This document shows, piece by piece, positions 42,830-52,502 of a stretch of 64,000 nucleotides of DNA (its first letter is position 1; every line of letters begins with the position of its first letter). Under the pieces are notes generated by a model. It did no database searches and had not been told where the DNA came from. It saw only the letters and a list, made by a program, of their open reading frames with translations. Where the stretch lies: contig CBCYME010000004.1 of assembly GCA_965183835.1 (NCBI GenBank), positions 186,001-250,000 of the forward strand, written 5' to 3'. Source of the DNA: OMPR01 sp965183835. Lineage in GTDB: Bacteria; Pseudomonadota; Alphaproteobacteria; Rhodobacterales; Rhodobacteraceae. A program made the translations under genes and the position numbers.

Positions 42830-43498
42830 ATGAGCCGCTTTGGAACCGCAATTTGTGCTGCCGTGGCGATCGCCGCAGGTGGGTATTGGCTGACACAGTC
42901 GCAAAGCACGCAAACAAGTGCGCCGCTGATCGGGGCCGCCTTTGCGCAGGACGCAGGTGATATCGACACGTCAACCATCATCGAGATGGTCCAAGGTGCC
43001 GAAGATGCACCGATCGAGATGATCGAATACGCCTCTTACACCTGTCCGCATTGTGCGACCTTTCACGAAGGGGCGTACAAAGAGCTAAAGAAAGATTACA
43101 TCGACACCGGCAAGGTGAAATTCATCTACCGTGAAGTCTACTTTGACCGCTATGGTCTGTGGGCTTCGATGGTCGCACGTTGCGGTGGCCCCGAAAAATT
43201 CTTTGGCGTCAGCGATCTGATCTTCAAAGGTCAAAGCGATTGGGCCCGCGCGGGCGGTCCGGCTGAAATCGTGGACGAACTGCGTAAAATTGGCCGCGTT
43301 GCCGGTTTGGACAATGAAGCGCTCGAGGCGTGCCTGCAGGATGGAACCAAGGCGCAGACCTTGATCAAATGGTACGAAGACAACGCCAAAGCCGATGGGG
43401 TTGAGTCAACGCCAAGCTTCATCATCAACGGCAAAAGCGTTTCAAACCAGTCTTACGCCGACTTCAAGAAAGTTCTCGACGCGGAACTGGCCAACTGA
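42830..43498 (+). CDS. DsbA-family thiol-disulfide oxidoreductase
   Basis: 222 aa from ATG 42830 (AAAGGG upstream). The N-terminal hydrophobic signal (ICAAVAIAAGGYWL) exports it to the periplasm. YASYTCPHCATFHEG contains the CPHC active site of a DsbA thioredoxin fold. VESTPSFIINGKSV is the cis-Pro loop. It would oxidise disulphides of exported proteins such as the Cys-rich small proteins in this window. Its stop overlaps the next gene (TGATG). Confidence 0.9.
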   Translation: MSRFGTAICAAVAIAAGGYWLTQSQSTQTSAPLIGAAFAQDAGDIDTSTIIEMVQGAEDAPIEMIEYASYTCPHCATFHEGAYKELKKDYIDTGKVKFIYREVYFDRYGLWASMVARCGGPEKFFGVSDLIFKGQSDWARAGGPAEIVDELRKIGRVAGLDNEALEACLQDGTKAQTLIKWYEDNAKADGVESTPSFIINGKSVSNQSYADFKKVLDAELAN

Positions 43499-44616
43499 TG
43501 ACGGCACCGCTGGCGGGCCTCAAGGTCATTGAACTGGCACGTGTTTTGGCTGGCCCTTGGGCTGGCCAAACACTGTCTGATCTGGGGGCTGCAGTCACCA
43601 AAATCGAATCTCCCGCAGGCGATGATACCCGCGCCTGGGGGCCCCCCTTTGTGACGCGTGATGATGATGTGTCGGCGGCCTATTTCCACTCGACCAACCG
43701 GGGCAAGGCTTCGGTTACAGCGGATTTTTCCACCTCTGCTGGGCAGGAACAGGTGCGCGCGATGGTGCGCGACGCTGATATCCTGATCGAAAATTTCAAA
43801 GTCGGCGGGTTGGCGAAATACGGCTTGGATTATGAGAGCCTGAAAGAGATCAACCCACGTCTGATCTATTGCTCAATCACCGGGTTTGGGCAGGATGGGC
43901 CATACGCCCACCGCGCGGGCTATGATTTTATCATTCAAGGCATGTCTGGGCTGATGTCGATCACTGGGGAACCTGACGGTCAGCCGCAAAAATCGGGCGT
44001 CGCGATCACCGATATCTTTACCGGCATTTATGCGGTGACCGGGATTTTATCCGCCTTGCATCAGCGTGAAACCACGGGTCGAGGGCAACATGTGGATATG
44101 GCGTTACTGGATGTTGCGGTCGCTGTGACGGCCAATCAGGCGCTGAACTATCTGACTACGGGCACGGCCCCGGGGCGTATGGGCAATGCGCATATGAACC
44201 TGACGCCCTATCAGGTGTTTGATTGCGCGGATGGTCACATCATCATCGCCACCGGCAATGACCGGCAATATCAACGCCTGTGCAAGGTGCTGGATCTCGA
44301 GGATATGGCCGAAGCGCCAGAATTCCTGCGCAACAAAGACCGGATCGCCAATCGCCGCGTGATGATCGCACGTTTGAACGGGGCAACCGCACAACGTGAC
44401 AAGGCGGATTTGTTGGCCGCGTGCGAAGCCGTCGGTGTTCCCGCCGGACCCATCAACACCTTGGATGAGGTGATGGTTGATCCTCAGATCGTGGCGCGCG
44501 GCATGCAGATCGAATTGGACGGCGTGCCAGGGGTGCGCGCCCCGTTCAAGTTTTCCGACGCCGATCTCGCATTGCACAGACCCGCGCCGAAACTGGGCGA
44601 AGACAACGTGTCCTAA
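43498..44616 (+). CDS. CaiB/BaiF family (class III) CoA transferase
   Basis: 372 aa. VIELARVLAGPWAGQTLSDLGAAV is the N-terminal CoA-binding signature, GRGQHVDMALLDVAVA holds the catalytic Asp, and PYQVFDCADGHIIIATGN the family C-terminal region. Acyl donor and acceptor are not apparent. Coupled to the dsbA-like gene by overlap, which has no obvious metabolic reason. Confidence 0.88.
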   Translation: MTAPLAGLKVIELARVLAGPWAGQTLSDLGAAVTKIESPAGDDTRAWGPPFVTRDDDVSAAYFHSTNRGKASVTADFSTSAGQEQVRAMVRDADILIENFKVGGLAKYGLDYESLKEINPRLIYCSITGFGQDGPYAHRAGYDFIIQGMSGLMSITGEPDGQPQKSGVAITDIFTGIYAVTGILSALHQRETTGRGQHVDMALLDVAVAVTANQALNYLTTGTAPGRMGNAHMNLTPYQVFDCADGHIIIATGNDRQYQRLCKVLDLEDMAEAPEFLRNKDRIANRRVMIARLNGATAQRDKADLLAACEAVGVPAGPINTLDEVMVDPQIVARGMQIELDGVPGVRAPFKFSDADLALHRPAPKLGEDNVS

Positions 44617-44631
44617 GCAACACGCGCTGGC

Positions 44632-45630
44632 CTAAGGGGCCGGTGCAACCGCCAGCATCATGTCCCGCACCATATCATCTTGGGCAACCTCAAGCCGCAC
44701 AGGCAATGTGATCACCTTGCTGCGAAACGCAGGGGGCAGGCGCACTGCGTCTTTCTCGGTGGTGACCATCTGCGCACCCAGCAAGCGGGATTCATTCTCT
44801 AACCGGGTCATCAACGCCTGCGTCAGGGGTTGGTGGTCATCCAATGCCTCGGCCCGACGCAAGTCTGCCCCTTCTTGGCGCAGGGTGCGAAAGAACTTCT
44901 CAGGGTTCCCAATCCCGGCAAAGGCCAACACAGGCGTGTCGTTCCAATCCATCCCGGTTTGCAGCGGTTTGACCGCGCCCGTGGCGTGCGGCAGGTGAAC
45001 CTGATCGCCCCAATGTTCTGCAAACTGCGCCTGCGCCTCGGCATCGCCAAGCGAAAGGACCAGATTAGCGCGGGCCAACCCGACTGAAACAGGTTCCCGC
45101 AATGGTCCCGCAGGCAGGCACTTGCCGTTTCCAAATCCCTGCGCCGCGTCCGCAACGATGATGGACAGGTCTTTGGCCACCGACGGGTTCTGGAACCCAT
45201 CGTCCAGCACAATCACCGTCGCGCCATCCGCAGCGGCAGCCATGGCCCCCGCAGCGCGATCTTTGGCCACCCAAACCTCGGCAAAGGCCGCCAACAAAAG
45301 CGGCTCGTCCCCCACATGTTTGGCCCTGTGTTTGCCCGGATCAACACGCACTGGCCCCTCAAGCGATCCACCATAGCCGCGGGTCACCACATGAGGTTCA
45401 TGTCCGGCATTGCGCAATTGATCCAACACCCAAATCGCCGTTGGCGTTTTGCCGGTCCCCCCGGCGTTCAGGTTGCCAATACAGATCACCGGCACACCGG
45501 GGCGCACCCCCTCTCCGCTGGCGACCCGCTTTGCGGTCGCACGGGCATACAACGCCCCAAGCGGGGCCAATAGATGTGCCCGCCAATCCGCGTGATCCGG
45601 GCCAGTGTTCCAGAATTTAGGGGGCCGCAT
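44632..45630 (-). CDS. lpxK: tetraacyldisaccharide 4'-kinase
   Basis: 332 aa. Phosphorylates the lipid A disaccharide precursor at the inner membrane. NLNAGGTGKTPTAIWVL is the Walker A loop, and VIVLDDGFQNPSVAKDL the DDGFQ motif of LpxK. The start overlaps the end of the waaA-like gene by 14 bases, giving the usual waaA-lpxK order. Confidence 0.93.
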   Translation of the reverse strand: MRPPKFWNTGPDHADWRAHLLAPLGALYARATAKRVASGEGVRPGVPVICIGNLNAGGTGKTPTAIWVLDQLRNAGHEPHVVTRGYGGSLEGPVRVDPGKHRAKHVGDEPLLLAAFAEVWVAKDRAAGAMAAAADGATVIVLDDGFQNPSVAKDLSIIVADAAQGFGNGKCLPAGPLREPVSVGLARANLVLSLGDAEAQAQFAEHWGDQVHLPHATGAVKPLQTGMDWNDTPVLAFAGIGNPEKFFRTLRQEGADLRRAEALDDHQPLTQALMTRLENESRLLGAQMVTTEKDAVRLPPAFRSKVITLPVRLEVAQDDMVRDMMLAVAPAP

Positions 45631-46849
45631 GGTTCACCTCGCGTTCGTCCAGTTTATCCTGAACCAATTCGATTAACTGATCGATCTGATGGGCGCCTTC
45701 GGTCACCAATTGCCACCCGGCCAAGGCCATGGTGGCGGCGTGGTCCGGGGCCAACAACTGGACAACGCCTGCGCCTAATGCCTCGGCATCGCGCACGGCA
45801 CGTCCGGCCCCAGACGCCGCAAGACGCGCGTAGATGTCGATGTGATTGCGCACATTTGGCCCATACAGCAACGCAGATCCCAAAGCGGCTGCAATCAACG
45901 GATCGCGCCCCCGGCCGCCGGGCTCCAACGAACTGCCCATAAAAGTCAGCGGCGCAACCCGGAACCAAAGGCCCAGATCCTCGGCCTCGGCACTTAGGAT
46001 CACTTGCGTGGTATCTTCGATCTCATCGCCTGCATCCCAGTCCGCACAGCGCAAATCCATCGCCGATAGGCGGGCCTGCAAAGGGCCAGATTCCGCAGGG
46101 TCTGCCACATGCAACACCAACAACAGCCGGTGCAACAACCGCAACGCGCTGCGATGGGCTGTCAGGACTGAAATGAACTCTTTGTCCTGCGTCCAGGCGG
46201 ACAGCCAAACGGGACGCCCAGCCATGGCATGATTGGTGTCGACCAATTCATCTTCGGGCCACGGCGCAGGCGACGGGCTGACCCGCAAAGGCGCAGACAC
46301 TAGAACCTTGCCCGAGGCAATGCCCGCACGCCGGATCACCCGAGCAACCGTTTCATCCACTGCCAAAAGCGTGTCAAAACAATCCAATGTTGTGCGCGTC
46401 AAATCCGGCAACCACCGCAACCGACGCGGGGTGATATCCTCCTCACGCGCGTCGATCATAATCAATGGAACCCGCCGACCCGAGGTTTGGCTCAGCAAGT
46501 TGGGTTGCAAATCGCCCCCTGACCACAGGCACATGTCTGGTTTCCAATGATCCAGGAATCCGCGCGTCGCACTGGGGTGATCTGCTGGCAATGGAACAAA
46601 TGACGAGCAAAGATTGCTCCAGTTGCTCACATCCACGTCGACAGGGTGGGTGAACAGGATCTGTAGACCCGGCCGCTGCACCAACAACCGTTTGCACAGA
46701 TCGCCCAAGGGGGCAACGCGGGCGTGATCCCCGATGTGAACCCACAACAGCTCCCCCTCGGGGCGCACCGGTTGGGGGGCATTCTGGGCCGGTGTGGCTG
46801 TGCGCCACGACAGCGCACGATAGGCCGCAAGGCTGAGCGCGCGGCCCAT
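45617..46849 (-). CDS. waaA: divergent 3-deoxy-D-manno-octulosonic acid transferase (WaaA-like)
   Basis: 410 aa. Adds Kdo to lipid A precursor. LSLAAYRALSWR at the N-terminus and FMGSSLEPGGRGRDPLIAAALGSAL in the C-lobe correspond to the WaaA GGHNPLEP segment. At the expected catalytic S-x-GE motif the sequence reads VHIGDHARVAPLGDL, so Glu is replaced by Asp. The N-terminal hydrophobic anchor is weak. Followed directly by lpxK and preceded by a DUF4170 gene. Whether it is the only Kdo transferase cannot be told from this window. Confidence 0.8.
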   Translation of the reverse strand: MGRALSLAAYRALSWRTATPAQNAPQPVRPEGELLWVHIGDHARVAPLGDLCKRLLVQRPGLQILFTHPVDVDVSNWSNLCSSFVPLPADHPSATRGFLDHWKPDMCLWSGGDLQPNLLSQTSGRRVPLIMIDAREEDITPRRLRWLPDLTRTTLDCFDTLLAVDETVARVIRRAGIASGKVLVSAPLRVSPSPAPWPEDELVDTNHAMAGRPVWLSAWTQDKEFISVLTAHRSALRLLHRLLLVLHVADPAESGPLQARLSAMDLRCADWDAGDEIEDTTQVILSAEAEDLGLWFRVAPLTFMGSSLEPGGRGRDPLIAAALGSALLYGPNVRNHIDIYARLAASGAGRAVRDAEALGAGVVQLLAPDHAATMALAGWQLVTEGAHQIDQLIELVQDKLDEREVNHAAP

Positions 46850-46853
46850 CAGA

Positions 46854-47096
46854 TTAGCCTAACTCTTCTGTCGAGGACGCTTCAGTGCCTTCGTCCCGCA
46901 GACGATGAATGTGGGCAATGAAATAGCGCATATGCGCATTGTCGACCGTGCGTTGTGCTTCGGCTTTCCAGGCGTCATAGGCGGTTTGATAATCCGGGAA
47001 CATGCCAACCATATGGATGTCGTTTACATCCTTGAACACACTGCGGGTCGGGTCGACAAGCTCCCCTCCGAATACAAGATGAAGTCGTTGGGTCAT
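46854..47096 (-). CDS. DUF4170 domain protein
   Basis: 80 aa from ATG 47096. RLHLVFGGELVDPTRSVFKD and YQTAYDAWKAEAQRTVDNA make up the DUF4170 family, which often lies next to lpxK/waaA in alphaproteobacteria. No signal or membrane segment. Role unknown. 4 bases before the waaA-like start, so part of the lipid A operon. Confidence 0.85.
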   Translation of the reverse strand: MTQRLHLVFGGELVDPTRSVFKDVNDIHMVGMFPDYQTAYDAWKAEAQRTVDNAHMRYFIAHIHRLRDEGTEASSTEELG

Positions 47097-47176
47097 GGCG
47101 CTTTTCCTGACGGTAAAAAGGGTTCCGTGATGGGGGCAACCTACGAATTTGCACCCCCGCGTCAAGCCGAAGCCTG

Positions 47177-47977
47177 TCAGCCGGGAATGCCAGTGCTTTC
47201 CGGGTCCAATGCGACGCTCAATTCTTGGTGCACCAACGCCCCACCGGCAACCACACCGTTCAGCTTGGGATGGGGGTTGTTGAACCGCAGGGCCAGCCCC
47301 GCGCGATCAGTGCACAGGCCACCGGCCTCGCGAATGATCAGATCGCCCGCAGCAATATCCCATTCCCAACTGGCGCGCAGTGTCAACATGCCGTCAAACC
47401 GCCCCTGTGCAACCAAGGCCATGCGATAGGCCAAAGAGGGGCGATAGGCGTGGCCAAATTCAGGCGGCTGTCCTGACAACCAATGGCGCGCGGCCAGATT
47501 GGGTTTGGCCGCCAGTAAGTTGGCCGTGTTCAGGGCATCGGGTTCAGAAATGCAGATAGTTGCGCCATTTAGTTGCGCCCCTTTTCCGGTTTCTGCGGTG
47601 TAGAGCAAATCGCGCAGTGGCAGGTAAATCACCGCCGCCGTAACCACCCCGTGCTCTGCAATGGCCAGCGAATGGGCCCAGGTTTTAGACCCTTCGGCAA
47701 AGCTGCGGGTGCCGTCGATAGGATCGATGATGAACACGCGATCTTTGCTCAGGCGGCTGGAATTGTCTTCAGTTTCTTCGCTGAGCCACCCATAGTCAGG
47801 CCGTGCAGATGGTAGCCGATCTTCCAGCATTTCATTCACCGCCAGATCGGCCTCGGTCACCGGACCCGCGCCATCTGGTTTGTCCCAGCGTTTGGCGTCA
47901 GCGCCCGAGAACCGCGTGGCAATGCGCCCTGATTCCAGCGCCGCCTCGATGAGCAGGTCTAGATCAGCTGCCGGCAA
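47177..47977 (-). CDS. inositol monophosphatase family phosphatase, CysQ-like
   Basis: 266 aa. WLSEETEDNSSRL and FIIDPIDGTRSFAEG are the two Mg-binding motifs, SWEWDIAAGDLIIREAGG the C-terminal Asp motif. Probable substrates are 3'-phosphoadenosine 5'-phosphate or inositol phosphates. The start is TTG 47977, with AAGGG 7 bases upstream, inside the pmbA stop region; no ATG is available. Overlap with pmbA is 14 bases. Confidence 0.85.
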   Translation of the reverse strand: MPAADLDLLIEAALESGRIATRFSGADAKRWDKPDGAGPVTEADLAVNEMLEDRLPSARPDYGWLSEETEDNSSRLSKDRVFIIDPIDGTRSFAEGSKTWAHSLAIAEHGVVTAAVIYLPLRDLLYTAETGKGAQLNGATICISEPDALNTANLLAAKPNLAARHWLSGQPPEFGHAYRPSLAYRMALVAQGRFDGMLTLRASWEWDIAAGDLIIREAGGLCTDRAGLALRFNNPHPKLNGVVAGGALVHQELSVALDPESTGIPG

Positions 47978-49310
47978 GGGTCATCCCTTCGATCAGCAGC
48001 GATGGCACAACCCGCGACAGATGCGTGCGGGCATCGTTGGCGGGGATGATCCGCATCAGCATGTCGCGCAGATTGCCCGCGATGGTGCATTCATTCACCG
48101 GATAGGCGATCTCACCGTTTTCGATCCAAAACCCGGATGCCCCACGCGAATAATCGCCGGTGTTGGGGTTGATAGTCGACCCGATCATCGATGTGACCAA
48201 CAGGCCAGTGCCCATGTCCCGCATCAGATCGGCGCCGCTCTGGTCGCCTTGGGTCAGCTCAAGGTTCCAGCTGGATGGGGACGGGGGCGAAGACACGCCC
48301 CGTACCGCATTCCCGGTCGAGGTCATGTTCAATTTGCGCGCGCTGGACAAATCCAGCGTCCAACCGGTCAGAATGCCGTTTTCAATCACCGCGCGGCGCT
48401 GTGTCGGCAACCCCTCAGCGTCGAACGGGCGCGATCCCGAAACCCGTTTGCGATGGGGGTCTTCGATCACCGACAGGTGGTCCGGCAATACCTGCGCGCC
48501 CAGACAGTCCTTTAGCCACGATGACCCGCGCGCAATGGCCGAGCCGTTGCTGGCGGCCATCAGATGCCCGATCAGAGACGAGGAAATCCGCTCATCAAAC
48601 AAGACGGGAAAGCTGCCCGTTGCGGGTTTGCGAGCGCCGACTAATTGAATGGCGCGTTCGCCTGCTGTGCGGCCAATATCGGCTGGATCACGCAGATCCG
48701 CCTGAAAGCTGCGCCCATCGCCATCATAATCACGCTCCATTCCCGTGCCTGTTCCCGCAATCGCGACACAGGATGTGGATCGGCTGGTGCGGGCATAGCC
48801 GCTGGAAAATCCGTTGCTTGCGGCCAGATGCACGCGATGTTCCCCATACCCGGCCCCGGCCGCAGAGACCTGCGTCACGCCTTCAACAGCCGCGGCCGCA
48901 GCTTCGGCAGCCAGCGCATCGTCTTGCAACATTTTCGGTGTTGGCTCTGGTGTCGGATCAAACAGCTCTAGCGCCTCATAATCCGTATTCTGGGCCAGTT
49001 GATTGGCCTCGGCCAGACCCGAATACGGGTCTTCGGGGGCTTCGCGCGCCATCGCCACGGCACGTTCCGCCATGGCGGTCAGGGTGGCGGGGCTGCTGTC
49101 CGAGGCCGACACGATTGCCTGTCGATGCCCTAACAACACTCGCAAACCTAAATCGGTGCCTTCAGACCGCTCTGCATGTTCCAACGCGCCCTTGCGCACG
49201 TCCACAGACACGGACGTCCCCTGAACAACCATGGCATCCGCGCTGTGCGCACCGGCTTTTTGGGCGGCTTCCAGCAAGGCGTGGCTGATCTGTTCTGGGC
49301 TTAGGGTCAT
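47964..49310 (-). CDS. pmbA: TldD/PmbA family protein, metalloprotease subunit
   Basis: 448 aa. SVDVRKGALEHAERSEGTDLG and PNTGDYSRGASGFWIENGEI are TldE/PmbA signatures. PmbA/TldE lacks the HExxxH metal site of its partner TldD, and none is seen here; no tldD is in the window. The pair degrades peptides and matures microcin-type products. ATG 49310 chosen (start MTLSPEQISHALLEAA); ATG 49337 is an alternative. Confidence 0.88.
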   Translation of the reverse strand: MTLSPEQISHALLEAAQKAGAHSADAMVVQGTSVSVDVRKGALEHAERSEGTDLGLRVLLGHRQAIVSASDSSPATLTAMAERAVAMAREAPEDPYSGLAEANQLAQNTDYEALELFDPTPEPTPKMLQDDALAAEAAAAAVEGVTQVSAAGAGYGEHRVHLAASNGFSSGYARTSRSTSCVAIAGTGTGMERDYDGDGRSFQADLRDPADIGRTAGERAIQLVGARKPATGSFPVLFDERISSSLIGHLMAASNGSAIARGSSWLKDCLGAQVLPDHLSVIEDPHRKRVSGSRPFDAEGLPTQRRAVIENGILTGWTLDLSSARKLNMTSTGNAVRGVSSPPSPSSWNLELTQGDQSGADLMRDMGTGLLVTSMIGSTINPNTGDYSRGASGFWIENGEIAYPVNECTIAGNLRDMLMRIIPANDARTHLSRVVPSLLIEGMTLAGS

Positions 49311-49439
49311 TGCGGGCTCATCTGTTGAAAAGGTCATATATGACCTAGCCTTGGCCCGCCCGCCCTGCAAGTCCCGGTCCCCAAAAGTTGACGACCCAAA
49401 GGCAGGATGGCGTTTGAACACAGGGACAAGGGCATAAAA

Positions 49440-49468
49440 CAAAGGCCCCGCACCAAGGGGGGCCTTTG
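49440..49468 (-). terminator. terminator of the DUF2125 gene
   Basis: CAAAGGCCCC (49440-49449) pairs with GGGGCCTTTG (49459-49468). On the minus strand the stem is followed by TTTTATGCC. 22 bases past the DUF2125 stop. Confidence 0.8.
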
Positions 49469-49489
49469 CTCTGTTTCAGGTGGGTCTGA

Positions 49490-51016
49490 TCACTTCAGAC
49501 GTTGGCCATTGGCGATGATGTGGCCCTGTTTGTTGATTTCGATGGTTGATTTCAACGTATCAGGCGCGTCACCCGGTACGGCCAACATGCCCATCATCAT
49601 GCGCGCGCCCATGGCATCTGAATCAGACATCATGCCCATGGCGATTAGCTTGTCGATCAGGCCGTTGGCGCCGCTCAACTCCAGATCGGCCGAGCCGGAT
49701 GGCGCAGGCATACCATCAAAGGCTGCGGTGTTGGCGTTGTCGAATTCAAAGTCACCGGTGCCCGCCAGCTTCGCGCCCACCATCGACACCAGCAACTGGT
49801 TGATGGTCAATGCGTGCAACTCGCCCGGGGCGGCCCCTGTCTGTTCCAACGTTTCCGCGACAGTCGGGTCCAGGAAGTTGACCAGAACCTTGGCCATGCC
49901 CGTGGTATCCAGCGAAACAGTTGCCGGGTCGCGCGGCAAAGCACCCGCCGGATCAAACATGCCCCAGATCATATCGGACATTGTGAAATCGGTCAGGTTC
50001 ATCGCCATGTTAAACGGCTGCAACTCATCGGATTGCTGCATTGGGAAATCAAACTTGAACCCGGCCTTGGCCATCTTCAGGTCAATCGGGAATGGCAGAT
50101 CCTGCACCGTGACCGAAATGTCGGTCGCGTTCTGGGAAACATCATACCCGATGCGCGCCCCATCCATCGAGACATTGAACGCGCCCCCTTGCGAGGTGCT
50201 GGTATAGGCGAACTCTTCGCCGTCGCCATTGCCTGACAACGCACTGCTGCCTGAGCCAAACGTGAACCCACCGGCAAACCGAAAACCAGCGGCAATCAGC
50301 GCTTCATAGTCGGACATGCTCATGTCCGCAGGGAACTGGCCCGAGCCGTTGAAGTCGATGCTGTTGAACGCGCCGTTAAAGGCGGCTTGGTCATCGGATT
50401 CAGGGTCATTAAAGCTCAGGTTGTAGGTCGTGGATGCAATGGTGAATGCCTGCTCCATGCCGCGCTGTTCGGCGATGGTGGATTTGGATGTCCCGGCCAC
50501 ATCTTTCATATCGATGCTGATGTCCAGGGCGTCCCCGACCATCTCTTTGCCCTCAGCGATGAGAGAGGTCACCTTGGCCGACAACCCGGCTGCTGAATAG
50601 GTATACAGCATCTCCTCAGATGTGCCCGAGACCACGGTTTTCATCTGATCCATGCTGTAAAGCAATTCGCCTGTAACCGGCTCTTCGCCCTCGGCCGCGA
50701 TATTGAACGCAATCGGCAGCTGTGCGGGGAAATCAATGGACACGGTGCCATCGCCATTCTCGGTGAACGACACTTCGGGCAAGGTGCCAGACCCGCTGCC
50801 TTCGCCTTCGGGCATTTCCATCGCGACTTTCAGGTCGGTAACCGTCAGAACGTTGCCTGATGCTGCTTCGGTTCCGGTGACTTCGTAGCCCATTCCACCC
50901 ATATAGGATTTCCAGTCAGACCAGACATCATTGGCGGACAGATCAGCCCAGGCACCTTGGGTGGCAACGGCATAAACAAGTGCCGCACCGCAGGAACGGC
51001 GAAACAGAATAGACAT
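49490..51016 (-). CDS. DUF2125 domain exported protein
   Basis: 508 aa from ATG 51016 (AAGGGT upstream). Signal peptide at 1-24 ending QGAWA. The rest is acidic and beta-rich with repeated SGNGDGE- and DISVTVQDLPFPIDLK-like strands, matching the alphaproteobacterial DUF2125 family of long periplasmic or outer-membrane beta proteins. No anchor motif or lipobox. Its own terminator follows. Function unknown. Confidence 0.75.
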   Translation of the reverse strand: MSILFRRSCGAALVYAVATQGAWADLSANDVWSDWKSYMGGMGYEVTGTEAASGNVLTVTDLKVAMEMPEGEGSGSGTLPEVSFTENGDGTVSIDFPAQLPIAFNIAAEGEEPVTGELLYSMDQMKTVVSGTSEEMLYTYSAAGLSAKVTSLIAEGKEMVGDALDISIDMKDVAGTSKSTIAEQRGMEQAFTIASTTYNLSFNDPESDDQAAFNGAFNSIDFNGSGQFPADMSMSDYEALIAAGFRFAGGFTFGSGSSALSGNGDGEEFAYTSTSQGGAFNVSMDGARIGYDVSQNATDISVTVQDLPFPIDLKMAKAGFKFDFPMQQSDELQPFNMAMNLTDFTMSDMIWGMFDPAGALPRDPATVSLDTTGMAKVLVNFLDPTVAETLEQTGAAPGELHALTINQLLVSMVGAKLAGTGDFEFDNANTAAFDGMPAPSGSADLELSGANGLIDKLIAMGMMSDSDAMGARMMMGMLAVPGDAPDTLKSTIEINKQGHIIANGQRLK

Positions 51017-51147
51017 AAGTGAACCCTTCTCGATCAATTTGGCGTATGGTCTGCGCTCGCGTTGCGGTCGTCAAGGGGCAAGGGGTGGACCCGCTCCCCC
51101 CGGCACAGTACCACTGACCTCAAGATATGTGTTCAGGGGGAAAATCA

Positions 51148-51897
51148 ATGGATTTGCGTGGAAAAACAGTTCTAATCACTGGTGCAAGCCGTGGAATAGG
51201 GGCCGAAGCTGGGCGTATTTTTGCCAGTGCAGGTGCCAATGTCGCTTTGGTGGCGCGCGGTGCGGGTCATATCACTGAACTCGCAGCAGAAATTGGCGAT
51301 CAGGCAATCGCCATCCCTTGCGATGTCAGCGACTATGCGCAGGTCGAAGCAGCCGTGCAAACTTGTGTTGATCGTTTCGGCGGTTTGGACATTTTGATCG
51401 GAAACGCCGGGGTTATCGAACCGATTTCGCACCTTGCCACAGCTGATCCCGCTGAGTGGGGTAAGGTCATCGACATCAACCTCAAGGGCGTATTCTACGG
51501 CATGCGCGCCGCGTTGCCTGTGATGCAGAAAGCCGGTGGTGGCAGCATTCTGACCATCAGTTCGGGCGCGGCGCATGGCCCGGTTGAGGCGTGGAGTCAC
51601 TATTGTTCTTCCAAAGCCGGGGCGGCGATGCTGACCTCCTGCTTGGACAAAGAAGAACGCGCACAGGGCATCCGCGCAATGGGTCTGTCGCCGGGAACCG
51701 TCGCCACCCAGATGCAGCGTGAAATCAAGTCATCCGGCATCAACCCTATCAGCAAGTTGGCGTGGGAAGACCATGTTCCAGCGGACTGGCCTGCCAAGAC
51801 CCTGCTGTGGATGTGTTCGGCGGATGCGGACGAATTTATTGGCAGTGAAATCTCGTTACGTGATGAAGGCATTCGGAAACGGGTTGGCCTGATATGA
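51148..51897 (+). CDS. short-chain dehydrogenase/reductase
   Basis: 249 aa. TGASRGIGAEAGRIF is the cofactor-binding TGxxxGxG, NAGVIEP the NAG motif, and YCSSKAG the catalytic Tyr-x3-Lys with upstream Ser (ISSGAA). No basic residue clearly fixes NADP against NAD. ATG 51148 follows AGGGGG. First gene of a coupled trio with an enoyl-CoA hydratase and a VOC protein, so probably acts on hydroxyacyl or aromatic intermediates. Confidence 0.88.
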   Translation: MDLRGKTVLITGASRGIGAEAGRIFASAGANVALVARGAGHITELAAEIGDQAIAIPCDVSDYAQVEAAVQTCVDRFGGLDILIGNAGVIEPISHLATADPAEWGKVIDINLKGVFYGMRAALPVMQKAGGGSILTISSGAAHGPVEAWSHYCSSKAGAAMLTSCLDKEERAQGIRAMGLSPGTVATQMQREIKSSGINPISKLAWEDHVPADWPAKTLLWMCSADADEFIGSEISLRDEGIRKRVGLI

Positions 51898-52502
51898 TTG
51901 AACTGAGCAAAGACAACGGGCTGTGGATCGTGACGATCAACCGCCCGGACAAGGCAAACTCCCTGACCGAGGATATGCTGCGTGAATTGGCTGAGATTGC
52001 TGAATCCGCGACCGAAGCCAAGGCGTTGATCCTGACTGGCACAGGCAAGGTGTTCAGCGCGGGCGCCGATCTAGAGGCGGCCAAAGCAGGACTTGCCACC
52101 TCGGATCTGTGGGAACGCTTGTCAGGTGCGATTGCGGCACTGCCATGTCTGTCGATTGCGGCACTGAACGGAACGTTGGCGGGCGGGTCAAATGGCATGG
52201 CACTGGCGTGCGATCTGCGGATTGCGGTTCCGACAGCCAAGTTCTTTTACCCGGTGATGAAGCTGGGCTTTTTGCCCCAACCCTCTGATCCGAAACGCAT
52301 GGCGGCCCTTATCGGCCCGTCGCGCACCAAATTGATCTTCATGGCCGGGCAAAAGATCATGGCGGACGAGGCGTATGGCTTTGGTCTGGTGGATCGGGTG
52401 GTTGAACCGGATGCGCTTATGGATGTCGCGCGTGAATTGGTGGCCGATAGCATCGCCGCAAAGCCGGCTATCGCAGCCGGAATCGCAGAAATGTGCGCAT
52501 GA
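51894..52502 (+). CDS. enoyl-CoA hydratase/isomerase family protein (short)
   Basis: 202 aa, against about 255-260 for full crotonases. LILTGTGKVFSAGADLEAAK and ALNGTLAGGSNGMALACDLRI are the oxyanion-hole motifs, and the C-terminal helical trimerisation part is short. The Glu pair of true hydratases is not obvious (KLGFLPQPSDPKR follows). Overlaps the SDR stop by ATGA and the VOC start likewise. Confidence 0.8.
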   Translation: MIELSKDNGLWIVTINRPDKANSLTEDMLRELAEIAESATEAKALILTGTGKVFSAGADLEAAKAGLATSDLWERLSGAIAALPCLSIAALNGTLAGGSNGMALACDLRIAVPTAKFFYPVMKLGFLPQPSDPKRMAALIGPSRTKLIFMAGQKIMADEAYGFGLVDRVVEPDALMDVARELVADSIAAKPAIAAGIAEMCA

